Below, piece after piece: positions 49,714 through 59,003 of a stretch of 64,000 nt of DNA; within the stretch, counting starts at the first letter, position 1; each line of letters opens with the position of its first letter. The stretch lies in assembly GCF_032598905.1 (NCBI RefSeq), contig NZ_CP122458.1:10441001-10505000 (forward strand), read 5' to 3'. The notes under the pieces are model-generated. The model saw only the letters and a program-made list of their open reading frames with translations, had not been told where the DNA came from and did not search any database. The position numbers were made by a program, and so were the translations under genes. Source of the stretch: Streptomyces sp. 11x1 (lineage in GTDB: Bacteria; Actinomycetota; Actinomycetes; Streptomycetales; Streptomycetaceae).

Positions 49714-50670
49714 ATGATGGCCAAAAACCGACACGACTCCCCACGCGACATCCCGGAGATCCTCTTCGCCGCGCCCGCCGGTACACCCGCCGGCATCGAG
49801 GTCATGTCGCTGGCCGAGCTACGGCGGCGCGTCTCCGAGGACGCCCTTGCCCGGCCCCGACGCCCCGGATTCCATCATCTGCTCACGCTCACCTCGGGCG
49901 CCCTCCGGCACGTCGTCGACTTCGACGGCTACGCCCTGCGTCCGGGCTCCTGGCTCTGGGTCCGCCCGGGGCAGGTGCACCAGTGGGGCGACCTCGCCCA
50001 CGCCGAGGGCACCCTCATCCTCTTCCAGCAGGACGTGCTGGACCCGGCCACGGCGACAGCCGCGAGGGTCGACGATCCGTACGCACCGGTCGTCACCGCT
50101 CCCGGCGCGGCCGACGCCGAGGCGGTGGCCATGGCCGCGGACCACCTGAGTCAAGAGTTCCGGTCCCTCGGCCGTCTGCCTCTCGACATGCACATCGCGG
50201 CTCTGCGGCACCTGCTCGCCGTCCTCCTGCTGCGGCTGGCACACCTCACCGGCCCATCCGACGGCCCCGCTCCGGAGCCCGACGCGACCTACCTGCGCTT
50301 CCGGGACGCGGTCGAACGGCACTTCACCGCCACCCGACGGGTGGAGGACTACGCCCAGATGCTCGGCTACTCGGGGCGCACGCTGGCCCGGGCGACCCTG
50401 TCGGGCGCCGGGCTCAGCGCGAAGGAGTTCATCGACCGCAGGGTCGTGCTGGAGGCGAAGCGTCTGCTGGCACACAGCGACGACAGCGCGGCCCGGATCT
50501 CGGACCGCCTCGGCTTCGTCACGCCTTCCCAGTTCAGCAAGTTCTTCATACAGCGCACGGGTCGTACCCCGATCGACTTTCGCATCGGGGTACGGGGGCG
50601 TGCCGCAGGATCGGAGCCGTCGACGGCGCCCGGCCGGGGCGCCGACGGACGGACCGATCAGAACGGATAG
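49714..50670 (+). CDS. AraC-family transcriptional regulator
   Basis: The 318-residue protein has an N-terminal cupin-like sensor (HHLLTLTSGALRHVVDFDGYALRPGSWLWVRPGQVHQWG) and a C-terminal AraC double HTH (RVEDYAQMLGYSGRTLARAT, AARISDRLGFVTPSQFSKFF, ending RTGRTPIDFR). Two adjacent ATG codons (49714, 49717) are possible starts. It is divergent from the NmrA gene and its 3' end overlaps the convergent aldehyde dehydrogenase by 13 bases. Confidence 0.85.
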   Translation: MMAKNRHDSPRDIPEILFAAPAGTPAGIEVMSLAELRRRVSEDALARPRRPGFHHLLTLTSGALRHVVDFDGYALRPGSWLWVRPGQVHQWGDLAHAEGTLILFQQDVLDPATATAARVDDPYAPVVTAPGAADAEAVAMAADHLSQEFRSLGRLPLDMHIAALRHLLAVLLLRLAHLTGPSDGPAPEPDATYLRFRDAVERHFTATRRVEDYAQMLGYSGRTLARATLSGAGLSAKEFIDRRVVLEAKRLLAHSDDSAARISDRLGFVTPSQFSKFFIQRTGRTPIDFRIGVRGRAAGSEPSTAPGRGADGRTDQNG

Positions 50671-52118
50671 TGGGCCTGCTGGGTCGCGATGGTCACCCAG
50701 CGGGTGTTGGAGAACGCCTCGATGCCCCAGCGGCCGCCGAAGCGCCCGTAGCCGGAGGCCTTGATCCCGCCGAAGGGGGCCATCGGCTCGTCCGCCACCG
50801 ACTGGTCGTTCACGTGCACGATGCCGGTACGGATCCGGCGCGCGACGGCCAGTCCGTGGGTGGCGTTCTCGGTGATGATGCCGCAGCTCAGACCGTTGTC
50901 GGTGTCGTTGGCGACCGCCACGGCGTCCGCATCGTCGCCGAACGTCTCGACCACGCAGATCGGCCCGAAGGCCTCCGCGTAGTACAGGTCGGCGTCCTTG
51001 GGGACGTCGGTGAGCACGGTCGCCGGGTGCACCGCGCCCTCGGGCTGCCCGCCCCCGGTGAGCACCGTGGCGCCCTTGGCGACGGCGTCCTTGACCAGCG
51101 AGGCGACGCGCTGTGCGGCGGAGGCGCTGACCAGCGGGCCGACCACGGTGTGCGGGTGGTTCGGGTCCCCGGCCTGGAGACCGGCGACCTTGGCGGTGAA
51201 CTTCTGCGCGAACTCCTCGGCCAGCGACTCGTGGACGAGGATGCGGTCGCCGGACATGCAGATCTGCCCGGCGTTCATGAAGACGCTGAAGGTGACGGCG
51301 TCGACCGCGTAGTCCACATCGGCGTCGTCGAGCACGATCACGGAGTTCTTGCCGCCCAACTCCAGCACGGCGGGCTTGAGATGACGGGCCGCGTGCTCGC
51401 CGATGATCCGGCCGACGCCGGTGGAGCCGGTGAAGTTCACCGCGCGTACCCGCTCGTCGGAGATCAGCGCCTCGGCGATCTCCGCGGCGTCCTCGGGGGC
51501 GTTGGTGACGACGTTGAGCACGCCGTCGGGGAGGCCCGCCTCGCGGAACACGTCCGCGACCAGCAGGCCGCAGGCGATCGGCGCGTCCTCGCTGGGCTTG
51601 ACGACGACCGTGTTCCCGGCGGCCAGCGGCGCCGCGACGGCCCGTACACCGAGGATGACGGGCGCGTTCCACGGCGCGAACGCCGCCACCACGCCCAGCG
51701 GTTCACGCACCGCGAGACCGAGCGCGCCCTCCTTCTGGCTGCTGAGGACCTCGCCGCGCGGCGCGGTGATCGCGGCCGCCGCCTCCCGCAGGATGTTCGC
51801 CGCCAGCGCCACGTTGAAGTACGCCCACGGCCGGGTGCCGCCCGCCTCCCGGGCCATGATCTCGGCGACCTGCTCGGCACGCGCGTCCAGCAGATCCGCT
51901 GCCTTGAGGAAGATCGCGCGACGGGCGAACGGCGCGAGCGCGGCCCATGCGGCGAACGCGGCGTCGGCGGCGTCCACGGCCAGGGCCACGTCCTGCGGGC
52001 CGGCCGCGGCGACCGTCGCGTAGACCTCGCCGGTGTAGGGGTTGACGTCCTCGGCGGTGCGGCCGGAAAGGGCGGGGACGTCCTTGCCGTCGATGTGGAG
52101 TTCACGGGTGAGAGACAT
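50658..52118 (-). CDS. Aromatic aldehyde dehydrogenase (vanillin/benzaldehyde type)
   Basis: A 486-residue NAD(P)-dependent aldehyde dehydrogenase: general base Glu in LELGGKNS, catalytic Cys in MNAGQICMSGDR, and PWNAPVILGVRAVAAPLAAGNTVV for cofactor binding. The family resembles vanillin and benzaldehyde dehydrogenases. ATG at 52118 with GAAGCCC upstream. A broken aryl-alcohol dehydrogenase gene precedes it by 84 bases on the same strand, so the two may once have formed an alcohol-to-acid route; an IclR regulator follows upstream. Confidence 0.87.
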   Translation of the reverse strand: MSLTRELHIDGKDVPALSGRTAEDVNPYTGEVYATVAAAGPQDVALAVDAADAAFAAWAALAPFARRAIFLKAADLLDARAEQVAEIMAREAGGTRPWAYFNVALAANILREAAAAITAPRGEVLSSQKEGALGLAVREPLGVVAAFAPWNAPVILGVRAVAAPLAAGNTVVVKPSEDAPIACGLLVADVFREAGLPDGVLNVVTNAPEDAAEIAEALISDERVRAVNFTGSTGVGRIIGEHAARHLKPAVLELGGKNSVIVLDDADVDYAVDAVTFSVFMNAGQICMSGDRILVHESLAEEFAQKFTAKVAGLQAGDPNHPHTVVGPLVSASAAQRVASLVKDAVAKGATVLTGGGQPEGAVHPATVLTDVPKDADLYYAEAFGPICVVETFGDDADAVAVANDTDNGLSCGIITENATHGLAVARRIRTGIVHVNDQSVADEPMAPFGGIKASGYGRFGGRWGIEAFSNTRWVTIATQQAHYPF

Positions 52119-52202
52119 GAAGGGCTTCTTTCGGTACGGGCATCGGTACGGGCAGTCGTGGCGGGCCACGGGGTGTGCGGGGGTTGGAGCAGTTTGCGAA
52201 GG

Positions 52203-52990
52203 TCAGGTGGGCATGTGGACGATCGGCTTGATGACGTCACCGGCGTACGACGCCATCAGTGCCTCTTCGATCTGGTCGAACGCGTACCTGGGGACGAGGC
52301 GATCCATGGGGAAGCGGCCCTGGCGGTACAACTCGATGAGCGCGCAGGTGCCGAGCATGCCCACGGTGTCCGCTGCCTGGCGTACGACGGAGATGATGCC
52401 GGTGCACTCCAGGGCGTTGCCGGCGGGCCCGCCGCAGATGTCGTGCACTGCGGCGACGGGGTCCGTGTCGTTTCGGCGTACACGGTGTGCGTGGCACCGA
52501 GTTCCGCCGCCGGCTTCAGCCGGGAGGCGAGCCGGTCGACGGCGATGATCGTGGTCGCGCCGCTGTTGCGGGCGGCCATGACGGCGGCGGCCGGCCCCCC
52601 GAGCAGGTCGAGCGGGACGCCGGGGGGGACCTTCACCAGGCTGTCGGCCCGCGCCAGGGAGTGCGTGGCGAACGACGACTGACCGAAGAAGTGTCCGTGG
52701 AGGGCGCCTCCGTCCGGGCGGCGCAGGGCGGAGGCCCCGTTCCCCGGCCGGACTCCGCCGACGAAGAGCTCGTCGAGCCGGGCGCAGTAACGGGGCTCAC
52801 CCGCCGGGCAGTTGTCGCACTCGCCGTACCAGGGCCAGCCGATCACGACGTGGTCGCCCTCCCACACCGACGTGACACCGGCACCCACCGCGGTCACGAC
52901 CCCCGCGCTTTCGTGACCGAGCACTTGCTCGACGTCCTGAAGCCGGAACGGGCCGTCCTGCTCGTCGAAGACGGCGGCGTGTATGCGCAT
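52203..52990 (-). pseudogene. Aryl-alcohol dehydrogenase with three internal deletions and a frameshift
   Basis: Recognisable segments are in order: FDEQDGPFRLQDVE, VLGHESAGVVTAVGAG, HGHFFGQSSFATHSL, SGATTIIAVDRL, LECTGIISVVRQA and GRFPMDRLVPRYAFDQIEEAL. Compared with relatives, the catalytic zinc loop (GICHTD), the Rossmann GxGxxG region and a third segment after GTCALI are missing, each about 40 residues. A one-base slip near 52460 shifts AETT out of frame with DPVAAVHDICGG. No working enzyme can result. Confidence 0.72.
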
Positions 52991-53128
52991 GGCGGCCTCC
53001 CGGACACAGGGAACAGCGCTGTTCTCCTGGTGAACTTAGATCCACAGGCTGTGGCGGCGTGAGTCTGCGCCCGTCCGGAGCCGGTGTCAATGAAACGAGG
53101 CCGAGCTGTTTCGTATCCGAAGACCAGT

Positions 53129-53145
53129 GTTTTGACTATTCAAAC
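53129..53145. promoter_or_regulatory. IclR-type operator-like palindrome, copy 1
   Basis: GTTTTGACTATTCAAAC lies in front of the broken alcohol dehydrogenase and agrees at 12 of 17 bases with a site in front of the iclR gene. Confidence 0.4.
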
Positions 53146-53170
53146 AAACTCGTCCGGCACCCCCTCCCGG

Positions 53171-54076
53171 TCAGGACTGCGGCCGATGGCCGAGCCGGAC
53201 CGAGATCTCCGTCGTCGCGCGCCGCAGGGGAGCCTCCAGGCGTGCCATGACGGACTCCACCGAGACGTTCCACACCGTGAGGTGCACTGCGACATTGACC
53301 GCGGCCACCACGGCGCCGGAACGGTCCCGCACCGGCGCGGCCAGCGACCGCAGCCCTGGCGCGAGTTCCTCGTCGCTGAGCGCGAACCCGGTCCGCCGGA
53401 CCCGTGCCAGAGCCGCCATGAGCTGCTCCCGCGCGGTGATCGTCTTGGGCCCTCGCCGGGCGAGATCCGTGCGATCGACCAGGTCGCGCAGTACGGCCGG
53501 CTCCTGGTGCGCGAGCAGGACCTTGCCCATCGACGTGCAGTACGCCGGAAGGCGGGAGCCGACATGCAGGTGGAGCCCCAGGGCGAAGGTGCGCGCGCGT
53601 CCGCTGCGCCGCCGGTCGACGTAGACGATGTCCGGGCCGTCGAGCACGGCCATGCTCACGGTGTAGCCGGTCTCGTCCGACAGGGCCTGGAGGAACGGCC
53701 CGGCGACGCGGGTGATCTCCATGGAGTTGATCGCCGCGAATCCGAGGTCGACGACCTTGGGCCCCAGGGAGTATTTCCGGGAGTCCGGATCCTGTTGCAG
53801 ATAGCCGAGTTTGGCGAGTGTGGCCACGTACCGGTAGGCGGTGCTGCGATTGAGGCCGACCGCGCGCCCCAGGTCGGAGATGCCCAGCACAGGGCGGTTC
53901 TCGCTGAACGAGGACAGGATCAGCAGGCCGCGTTCCAGCGACTGGGAGAACCCGGCGGCGACCGCCGCCTTCGGGGGCGCCACGGTGTCCTCGCGGTCCC
54001 CGGTGTCCTCGGGGTCGTGGGCCGCGAGGGGAGGCTTGGGCTCGTCGGATGCCGACGGCGGTGTCCGGGAGGTCAT
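53171..54076 (-). CDS. IclR-family transcriptional regulator
   Basis: A 301-residue protein. After a variable N-terminus, the winged HTH reads LGISDLGRAVGLNRSTAYRYVATLAKLGYL (about residues 60-95), and the C-terminal effector domain reads SMGKVLLAHQEP, FALSDEELAPGLRSLAAPV and VNVAVHLTVW. IclR proteins often control aromatic catabolism, which fits the flanking aldehyde and alcohol dehydrogenase genes. Its start region contains the second 17-base operator-like site. Confidence 0.85.
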   Translation of the reverse strand: MTSRTPPSASDEPKPPLAAHDPEDTGDREDTVAPPKAAVAAGFSQSLERGLLILSSFSENRPVLGISDLGRAVGLNRSTAYRYVATLAKLGYLQQDPDSRKYSLGPKVVDLGFAAINSMEITRVAGPFLQALSDETGYTVSMAVLDGPDIVYVDRRRSGRARTFALGLHLHVGSRLPAYCTSMGKVLLAHQEPAVLRDLVDRTDLARRGPKTITAREQLMAALARVRRTGFALSDEELAPGLRSLAAPVRDRSGAVVAAVNVAVHLTVWNVSVESVMARLEAPLRRATTEISVRLGHRPQS

Positions 54077-54096
54077 GTCGTATCGTAGCGCCGAGC

Positions 54097-54113
54097 GTTT
54101 GAACTATCGGAAC
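54097..54113. promoter_or_regulatory. IclR-type operator-like site, copy 2
   Basis: GTTTGAACTATCGGAAC lies 20 bases upstream of the iclR start and resembles the site at 53129. It may be an autoregulatory site that also serves the divergent SDR fragment. Confidence 0.4.
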
Positions 54114-54129
54114 ACGCTCCGACAGACCG

Positions 54130-54670
54130 GATGATCACACCCGTACGCTGCGGGCCGTCGCCCACGCGGCCGGAATCTCGCCCAGCATGGCCGACCGGCG
54201 CCGTGTCTTCGAGGCCGACCTGATCGGCACCGCTCTGCTGACCGAAGCGCTGCGGCCGCTCGCCACCGAGGGCACCGCCCACGTCTACTTCTCCTCCATG
54301 TCCCCCGGCTCGTGCGGGTGGAGCCGGGAGAGGGTCGACAAGGACATCGAGCAGTCCACGCCGGTCTACCCGTGGGCGCAGTACGGCGTGGCCCGCTTCG
54401 CGTGCAGGGAAGCGGTGCGGCTCGGACCGGTCGGGGCCCGCGTCTGCTCGCTGGCACCGGGCATCATCGACACCCCGCAGGGCCGACAGGAGGCGGCCCC
54501 GCAGGCAGCGATGCGGCGGCTCATGGACGTAACACCCCCTCCGCCGCACCGGCCGCTCGGAGGTGGTCGCGGCCGTCGTCGCGTTCATGATCTCCGACGA
54601 GGCGAGTCTCCTGAACGGCGTCGACATCCTCGTCGACGGCTGTGTCCTCGCCGCCGTCCGCGACGGGTGA
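54130..54670 (+). pseudogene. Short-chain dehydrogenase, truncated and frameshifted
   Basis: The first half (Rossmann motif) is missing; the frame begins at HAAGISPSMADRRRVFEADL and keeps SMSPGSCGWSRERVDKDI, WAQYGVARFACREAVRLGP and LAPGIIDTPQGRQE. Near 54540 it slips: a different frame continues GRSEVVAAVVAFMISDEASL and ILVDGCVLAA to a stop. The catalytic Tyr-x-x-x-Lys pattern reads YGVAR here, with no Lys. Confidence 0.65.
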
Positions 54671-54811
54671 CGGCACGCGCACTGGTGGGGGAGTGGCGTG
54701 GGCCGGGGAGCGTGCTGATCGACTGGTTCGCTCTCCAGCCGCTACCCGTCGGTTACCATCTGCCGCGGCAGGGGGCCCCTCCCCGGTCGTCGAAGAGGGA
54801 GACTTGGCCAG

Positions 54812-56314
54812 GTGAACGTTCCCGACCCCACGGCGACGGACGCGGGCCGGCCGGCCCGCCCGGTCACGGTGCGCCACCACATCGGCGGCGCGTGGACCGA
54901 CTCGCTGGGCGGAGGGACCTACCCCGATCACGACCCGTGGACCGGAGCCGTCATGGCGACGGTCGCCGCGGGTGACGCGGAGGACGCCCGCCGGGCGGTG
55001 GACGCCGCCCAAGCGGCCTTCGCCGGGTGGGCCGAGGCGCTGCCGGCCGAGCGACAGCGGGTCCTGCTGAGCGCGGCCGAGGTCCTCGACCGCCGTCGTG
55101 AGGAGGTCATCGGCCTGCTCACGAGGGAGACGGGGTGCGGCCGCCACTACGCGACGGTGCAGGTGGACTTCAGCGTCTCGTTGCTCCGCCAGGCCGCCGG
55201 ACTTCCCTACACCGCCGTCGGACAGGTGCTGCCCTCGGACACCCCCGGGACCCGGGCGCTCGCCGTCCGTGGGCCGGTCGGAGTCGTCGCCGCCATCGCC
55301 CCGTGGAACGCTTCGCTGGTGCTGTCCGGTCGCAGCTTCGTCGCCCCGATCGCCCTCGGCAACACGGTCGTCCTCAAGCCGTCCGAGGAGTCCCCTCTCA
55401 CCGGCGGCACCCTCTGGGCGGAGATCTTCGCGGAAGCCGGGCTCCCGCCGGGCGTCCTCAACGTGATCACCCATGCCCCCGGCGACGCCGGTGCCATAGC
55501 GGACGCGCTCGTGTCCCATCCCTCGGTGCGCCGCGTCAACTTCACCGGCTCCACGCCCACCGGCCGCCGTCTCGCCGAGACGGCCGGCCGCCATCTCAAG
55601 CGCGTCGTCCTCCAGCTCAGCGGCCAGAACCCGCTGCTCGTCCTCGCCGACGCCGACCTGTCCTACGCGGTCGACGCCGCGATCTACGGCGCGTTCGTGC
55701 ACCAGGGGCAGGTGTGCATGTGTGCCCGCCGGATCTACGTGGAGCGACCGATCGCGGAGGAGTTCACGCGCCGCTTCACCGAGAGGGCGGCCACGCTGCC
55801 CGTCGGTGACCCGCACGACCCTCGCACCGTGGTCGGACCGGTGATCAACAAATGGGCGCTGTCCCTCCTGGACCGTCGTGTCGAGGAGGCTGTCTCGATG
55901 GGCGCCCGCCTGCTGACCGGGGGAGCGGCCGAACCGCCGTGCTACCCGCCCACCGTCCTGACCGACGTCCCCGAGGACGCCGAACTCGCCTTCGACGAGA
56001 CCTTCGGCCCGGTCGTGACCCTGGAGACGGTCGACGACGCCGACCATGCGGTGGAGCGCGCGAACGCCTCCCGCTACGGGCTGACCGCGGGTGTGCTGAC
56101 CGGCGACGTCCATCGTGGATTGGACATCGCCCGCCGCCTCCAGGCGGGGATAGTGCATGTCAACGACCAACCGGTCAACGACGAACCGAACATGCCTTTC
56201 GGCGGCGTGAAGGAGAGCGGCTGGGGCCGCTTCGGCACGGGATTCGCGGCCGAGGACTTCACCGAACTCCGCTGGATCACACTGCGCGGCGAGCCCCGAG
56301 ACTTCCCGTTCTGA
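54812..56314 (+). CDS. Aldehyde dehydrogenase with Gln at the general-base position
   Basis: The 500-residue protein has the usual layout: Rossmann domain, PWNASLVLSGRSFVAPIALGNTVV, FTGSTPTGRRLAE, and catalytic Cys in HQGQVCMCARR. The motif that carries the general base Glu in nearly all aldehyde dehydrogenases (LELGGKNP) reads VLQLSGQNP, so Glu is Gln. Either this is normal for its subfamily or the enzyme is altered. GTG at 54812 follows GGCCAG. It may have worked with the truncated SDR upstream. Confidence 0.82.
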   Translation: MNVPDPTATDAGRPARPVTVRHHIGGAWTDSLGGGTYPDHDPWTGAVMATVAAGDAEDARRAVDAAQAAFAGWAEALPAERQRVLLSAAEVLDRRREEVIGLLTRETGCGRHYATVQVDFSVSLLRQAAGLPYTAVGQVLPSDTPGTRALAVRGPVGVVAAIAPWNASLVLSGRSFVAPIALGNTVVLKPSEESPLTGGTLWAEIFAEAGLPPGVLNVITHAPGDAGAIADALVSHPSVRRVNFTGSTPTGRRLAETAGRHLKRVVLQLSGQNPLLVLADADLSYAVDAAIYGAFVHQGQVCMCARRIYVERPIAEEFTRRFTERAATLPVGDPHDPRTVVGPVINKWALSLLDRRVEEAVSMGARLLTGGAAEPPCYPPTVLTDVPEDAELAFDETFGPVVTLETVDDADHAVERANASRYGLTAGVLTGDVHRGLDIARRLQAGIVHVNDQPVNDEPNMPFGGVKESGWGRFGTGFAAEDFTELRWITLRGEPRDFPF

Positions 56315-56425
56315 CCGACCGGAAGTTCCGGCGGACCGATCCGCAGCACGACGCGGCGCCCGGCCGGTCGCGGGACGTACCCGCGCACCGAAACCAGAGG
56401 CCGTCCGCCCGCCGACCTCCGCCGG

Positions 56426-56543
56426 ACAGCGACCACTCCTGGTCGGATGCGCCGGTGCAGCTCCACATCTGGACCTTGGAACCGTCCGCCGTCGCCGTAC
56501 CGGTCACGTCGAGACAGAGGCCGAACAGGTCGTTGCTGACACT
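56426..56543 (-). pseudogene. Scrap of a ricin-type beta-trefoil lectin domain
   Basis: The minus strand reads NDLFGLCLDVTGTATADGSK, VQMWSCTGASDQEWSL, which is one QxW repeat of a RICIN domain. Nothing else of the protein remains, so the scrap is not a gene by itself. Confidence 0.45.
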
Positions 56544-56559
56544 ACCGTCGGCCGGGCGC

Positions 56560-56695
56560 GACCACGGGCTCGGCCACGACGTCCTGATCCGCGGCCACCA
56601 GCTGCCACAAGTGATCAGGCTCGCGGCAACCGTCCCCGACCTGCGCATCGTCCTCGCCCCCGCGGGGAAGCCGCCCATCACGGGCGGTGACCTGA
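56560..56695 (+). pseudogene. Scrap of an amidohydrolase (fuconolactonase-like) gene
   Basis: The plus strand reads HDVLIRGHQLPQVIRLAATV and PDLRIVLAPAGKPPITGG, like the (D/E)HAGKPP loop region of amidohydrolase_2 proteins, with the metal-binding DH of that loop changed to AP. No start or end remains. Confidence 0.45.
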
Positions 56696-56980
56696 CCGAC
56701 CGGGAACGACAGATCCGCCTGTCGGCCGGGCACCCGCAGGCGCGCTCCGCCGGCTGCGGCCCGGCTGAGCACGCCGCGCGGCACCGGCGAGGTCGAGTCG
56801 GCACCCGCCCGAGCCAGCGACGAAATTCCCGTTCACACGTCCCAGTATCATCAACTTCGCGCTCGGTATGCGTGACGGTGACCAGGTCACTCGGAGCGGC
56901 CGGACCGCACAGTCGACGCATCCTCGCGGTCTCACCGGACCGGAGGTACCGGAACCGCACACGCACGAAGAGGGGGCACG

Positions 56981-57706
56981 GTGTCCCTCACGGACAAGGC
57001 CATCGAGCAGATTCGCGAGCTGATCCGGACCGGCGAGCTGCTGCCCGGTTCGAAGCTCCCTCCCGAGCCGGATCTGGCGGCTCAGCTGGGGCTGTCCCGC
57101 AACCTGGCGCGCGAGGCGGTCAAGGCGCTGGCGGTCGCCCGTGTGCTGGAGGTCAAGCGGGGCGACGGCACCTATGTCACCAGTCTGCAGGCGAGTGTCC
57201 TGCTGGAGGGCCTCGGCGGTGCCGTGGAACTGCTCCAGGCCGACGCGGGCGCGCTACTGGACCTGATGGAAGTACGGCGGCTGCTCGAACCCGCCGCCAC
57301 CGGGCTCGCCGCCACCCGCATCACCGACGAGCAACTGGCAGGTGTCAAAACCCATCTCGACGCGATGAGGGAGGCCCGCGACGACGTCGAACTCCTCAAC
57401 GCGCACGACGCGGCCTTCCACCGCGCCGTCGTCGAGGCCACGGGCAACGAGTCCCTGCTGGCACTGCTCGAAGGCGTCTCCGGTCGCACGCTGCGCGCCC
57501 GCATCTGGCGAGGCCGGGTCGACGCGCAGGTCGCGGCCAGGACCATCATGGAGCACGAGGCGATCTACGAGGCGCTGGCCACCCGCGACGCCACACTCAG
57601 CCAGGCGGCCGCGCTGCTGCATGTGAGCAGCACGGAACAGTGGCTGCGCGAACACCTCGAGTCCGAAGGCGCTGCTCCTTCGGACACCACCGCGAACTCC
57701 GGCTAG
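56981..57706 (+). CDS. FadR/GntR-family transcriptional regulator
   Basis: The 241-residue protein has an N-terminal winged HTH (LIRTGELLPGSKLPPEPDLAAQLGLSRN, about 13-75) and a C-terminal FCD helical domain (DLMEVRRLLEPAATGLAAT, NAHDAAFHRAVVEATGNESLL, MEHEAIYEALATRD), whose Asp/His residues usually bind a metal and a carboxylate ligand. GTG has RBS GAGGGGGCACG. It may regulate sugar-acid or amidohydrolase genes once encoded upstream; that is inference from the scrap. Confidence 0.85.
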   Translation: MSLTDKAIEQIRELIRTGELLPGSKLPPEPDLAAQLGLSRNLAREAVKALAVARVLEVKRGDGTYVTSLQASVLLEGLGGAVELLQADAGALLDLMEVRRLLEPAATGLAATRITDEQLAGVKTHLDAMREARDDVELLNAHDAAFHRAVVEATGNESLLALLEGVSGRTLRARIWRGRVDAQVAARTIMEHEAIYEALATRDATLSQAAALLHVSSTEQWLREHLESEGAAPSDTTANSG

Positions 57707-57739
57707 GAGCAGGACCATCAGCGGTGACGCAGGCCCGCT

Positions 57740-58693
57740 TCAGGCGCTGAACACGGAGTTGCGGCGGAGCTGCTGCGCGCACCACCGGAAGTGCCCGTCG
57801 CGGTCGTCCAGGCCGAAGAGGTCATGGGTGACGAGCGCGTATGCGGCCTGATAGGTGGTGAGCGTCGCCGGCGGGTACCCCAGCTCGTGGGCGAAGAGCG
57901 CTGTCAGCTCAGCGGTGTGCTCTGCGGCGTACGGCCCGTACATGTCGTGGACGGCGGCGGTGACGCCGGCCTCGAAGGCTGGGTCGCCGGCGGTCGTGCA
58001 GAAGCCGAAGTCGAGCAGGGCGACGGTCCGTCCGGTCGCGTCGACGTGGATGTTGGGCGGGACGAGGTCGCCGTGGATCACTGTCACCGGGGCGTCGGGG
58101 AGCGAGAGCAGCGCCTCCAGTGTGCGTTCGACTCCCGTGTCGAAGTCCGGCACGTGGGCGGCCAGGGCGGCACCGTTCCGGGCCGCGGCCCGGGCGACCA
58201 GGGCCGCGAGGGCGTCGCGGAAACTGTCGCGGTCCTGCCACAGCGGACGGTCGTCACCCTGGACCGTCAACGCACGCATGGCATCGGTGCCGGGCACGGA
58301 GGCCAGGCCCCGAAGCACCGCGAGGAGTGCGTCCTTGTGCGGGGCGGGCAGGTCGCGCTCGTAGTCGGCGTGCGCGGAGTCGGCCCGCATCGGGCTCCCG
58401 GGCAGTTCACGCTCGTACGTCACCAGGACGCCCTCGTGGTCCTCGACGTCGAAGATCTCCGGGGTGGCGAAGGGCAGGGAGTGCCACGCGATGTCCGCGT
58501 ACACCTGGCGGGTCAGGTCGAGGTCGACCGTTGGCCGACCGCTCCACACCTTGGCAGCCCGGCCCTGGCCCAGCGCGTAGACGACGCCCTCGACACCAGC
58601 ACCGATACGACGGACACCGGTGTACCCACGGTCGGCGAAGTACGCGAGCCATGGATCGGAGAGTGAGGCTTCCACGTCCAGGATCTTCTCCAT
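57740..58693 (-). CDS. Phosphotransferase-fold kinase (APH/choline kinase-like)
   Basis: The 317-residue protein has the catalytic loop VIHGDLVPPNIHV and metal site LLDFGFC, and an N-terminal ATP lobe (RIGAGVEGVVYALGQGRAAKVW). It begins MEKILDVEASLSDP at 58693, 11 bases after a 46-codon open frame. Many such genes occur in Streptomyces; a resistance role is possible. It converges with the FadR gene. Confidence 0.78.
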   Translation of the reverse strand: MEKILDVEASLSDPWLAYFADRGYTGVRRIGAGVEGVVYALGQGRAAKVWSGRPTVDLDLTRQVYADIAWHSLPFATPEIFDVEDHEGVLVTYERELPGSPMRADSAHADYERDLPAPHKDALLAVLRGLASVPGTDAMRALTVQGDDRPLWQDRDSFRDALAALVARAAARNGAALAAHVPDFDTGVERTLEALLSLPDAPVTVIHGDLVPPNIHVDATGRTVALLDFGFCTTAGDPAFEAGVTAAVHDMYGPYAAEHTAELTALFAHELGYPPATLTTYQAAYALVTHDLFGLDDRDGHFRWCAQQLRRNSVFSA

Positions 58694-58704
58694 CGAGTAC
58701 GAGA

Positions 58705-58845
58705 TCAGCAAGGGCCCCGGCCGACGTCGGATCCCAGCGGATTCGGCTGTCCAGACGCCGCGGCCGCGTGCACCAGCGCGGGCAACTCGGCGCCGACGAC
58801 CAGACCTGCGAACAGCTCCCCGTAGCAACGCAGTTCGCGGTTCAT
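58705..58845 (-). CDS. 46-codon open frame before the kinase gene
   Basis: The reading begins MNRELRCYGELFAGLVVGAE and ends at TGA, with a plausible amino-acid content but no recognised family. It may be a fragment of a longer ancestral gene. The rest of the 310-bp gap (58694-59003) shows nothing else. Confidence 0.25.
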   Translation of the reverse strand: MNRELRCYGELFAGLVVGAELPALVHAAAASGQPNPLGSDVGRGPC

Positions 58846-59003
58846 TGTCGAAGGGGCGAGCGTGCCTCACTGTGGCCTCTCGCAGGTCGATGATGTCAGT
58901 CAGGTCGCACAGACCGCCGCCCGCCTGGGGATCGCCTCCGTGCTGACCGTTGATTTGCCCCGTGCCCACGACGTGGCAGGGGACGGAACGGCTGGAGACA
59001 CCT

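Larger units (their letters stand above)
56315..56980. other. 666-bp gap holding two small gene scraps
   Basis: No intact gene fits. Two protein scraps are recognisable on opposite strands (a ricin-type lectin repeat and an amidohydrolase piece). The last 120 bases hold the promoter region of the FadR gene, including a G+C-poorer stretch around CCCAGTATCATCAAC. Confidence 0.5.
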
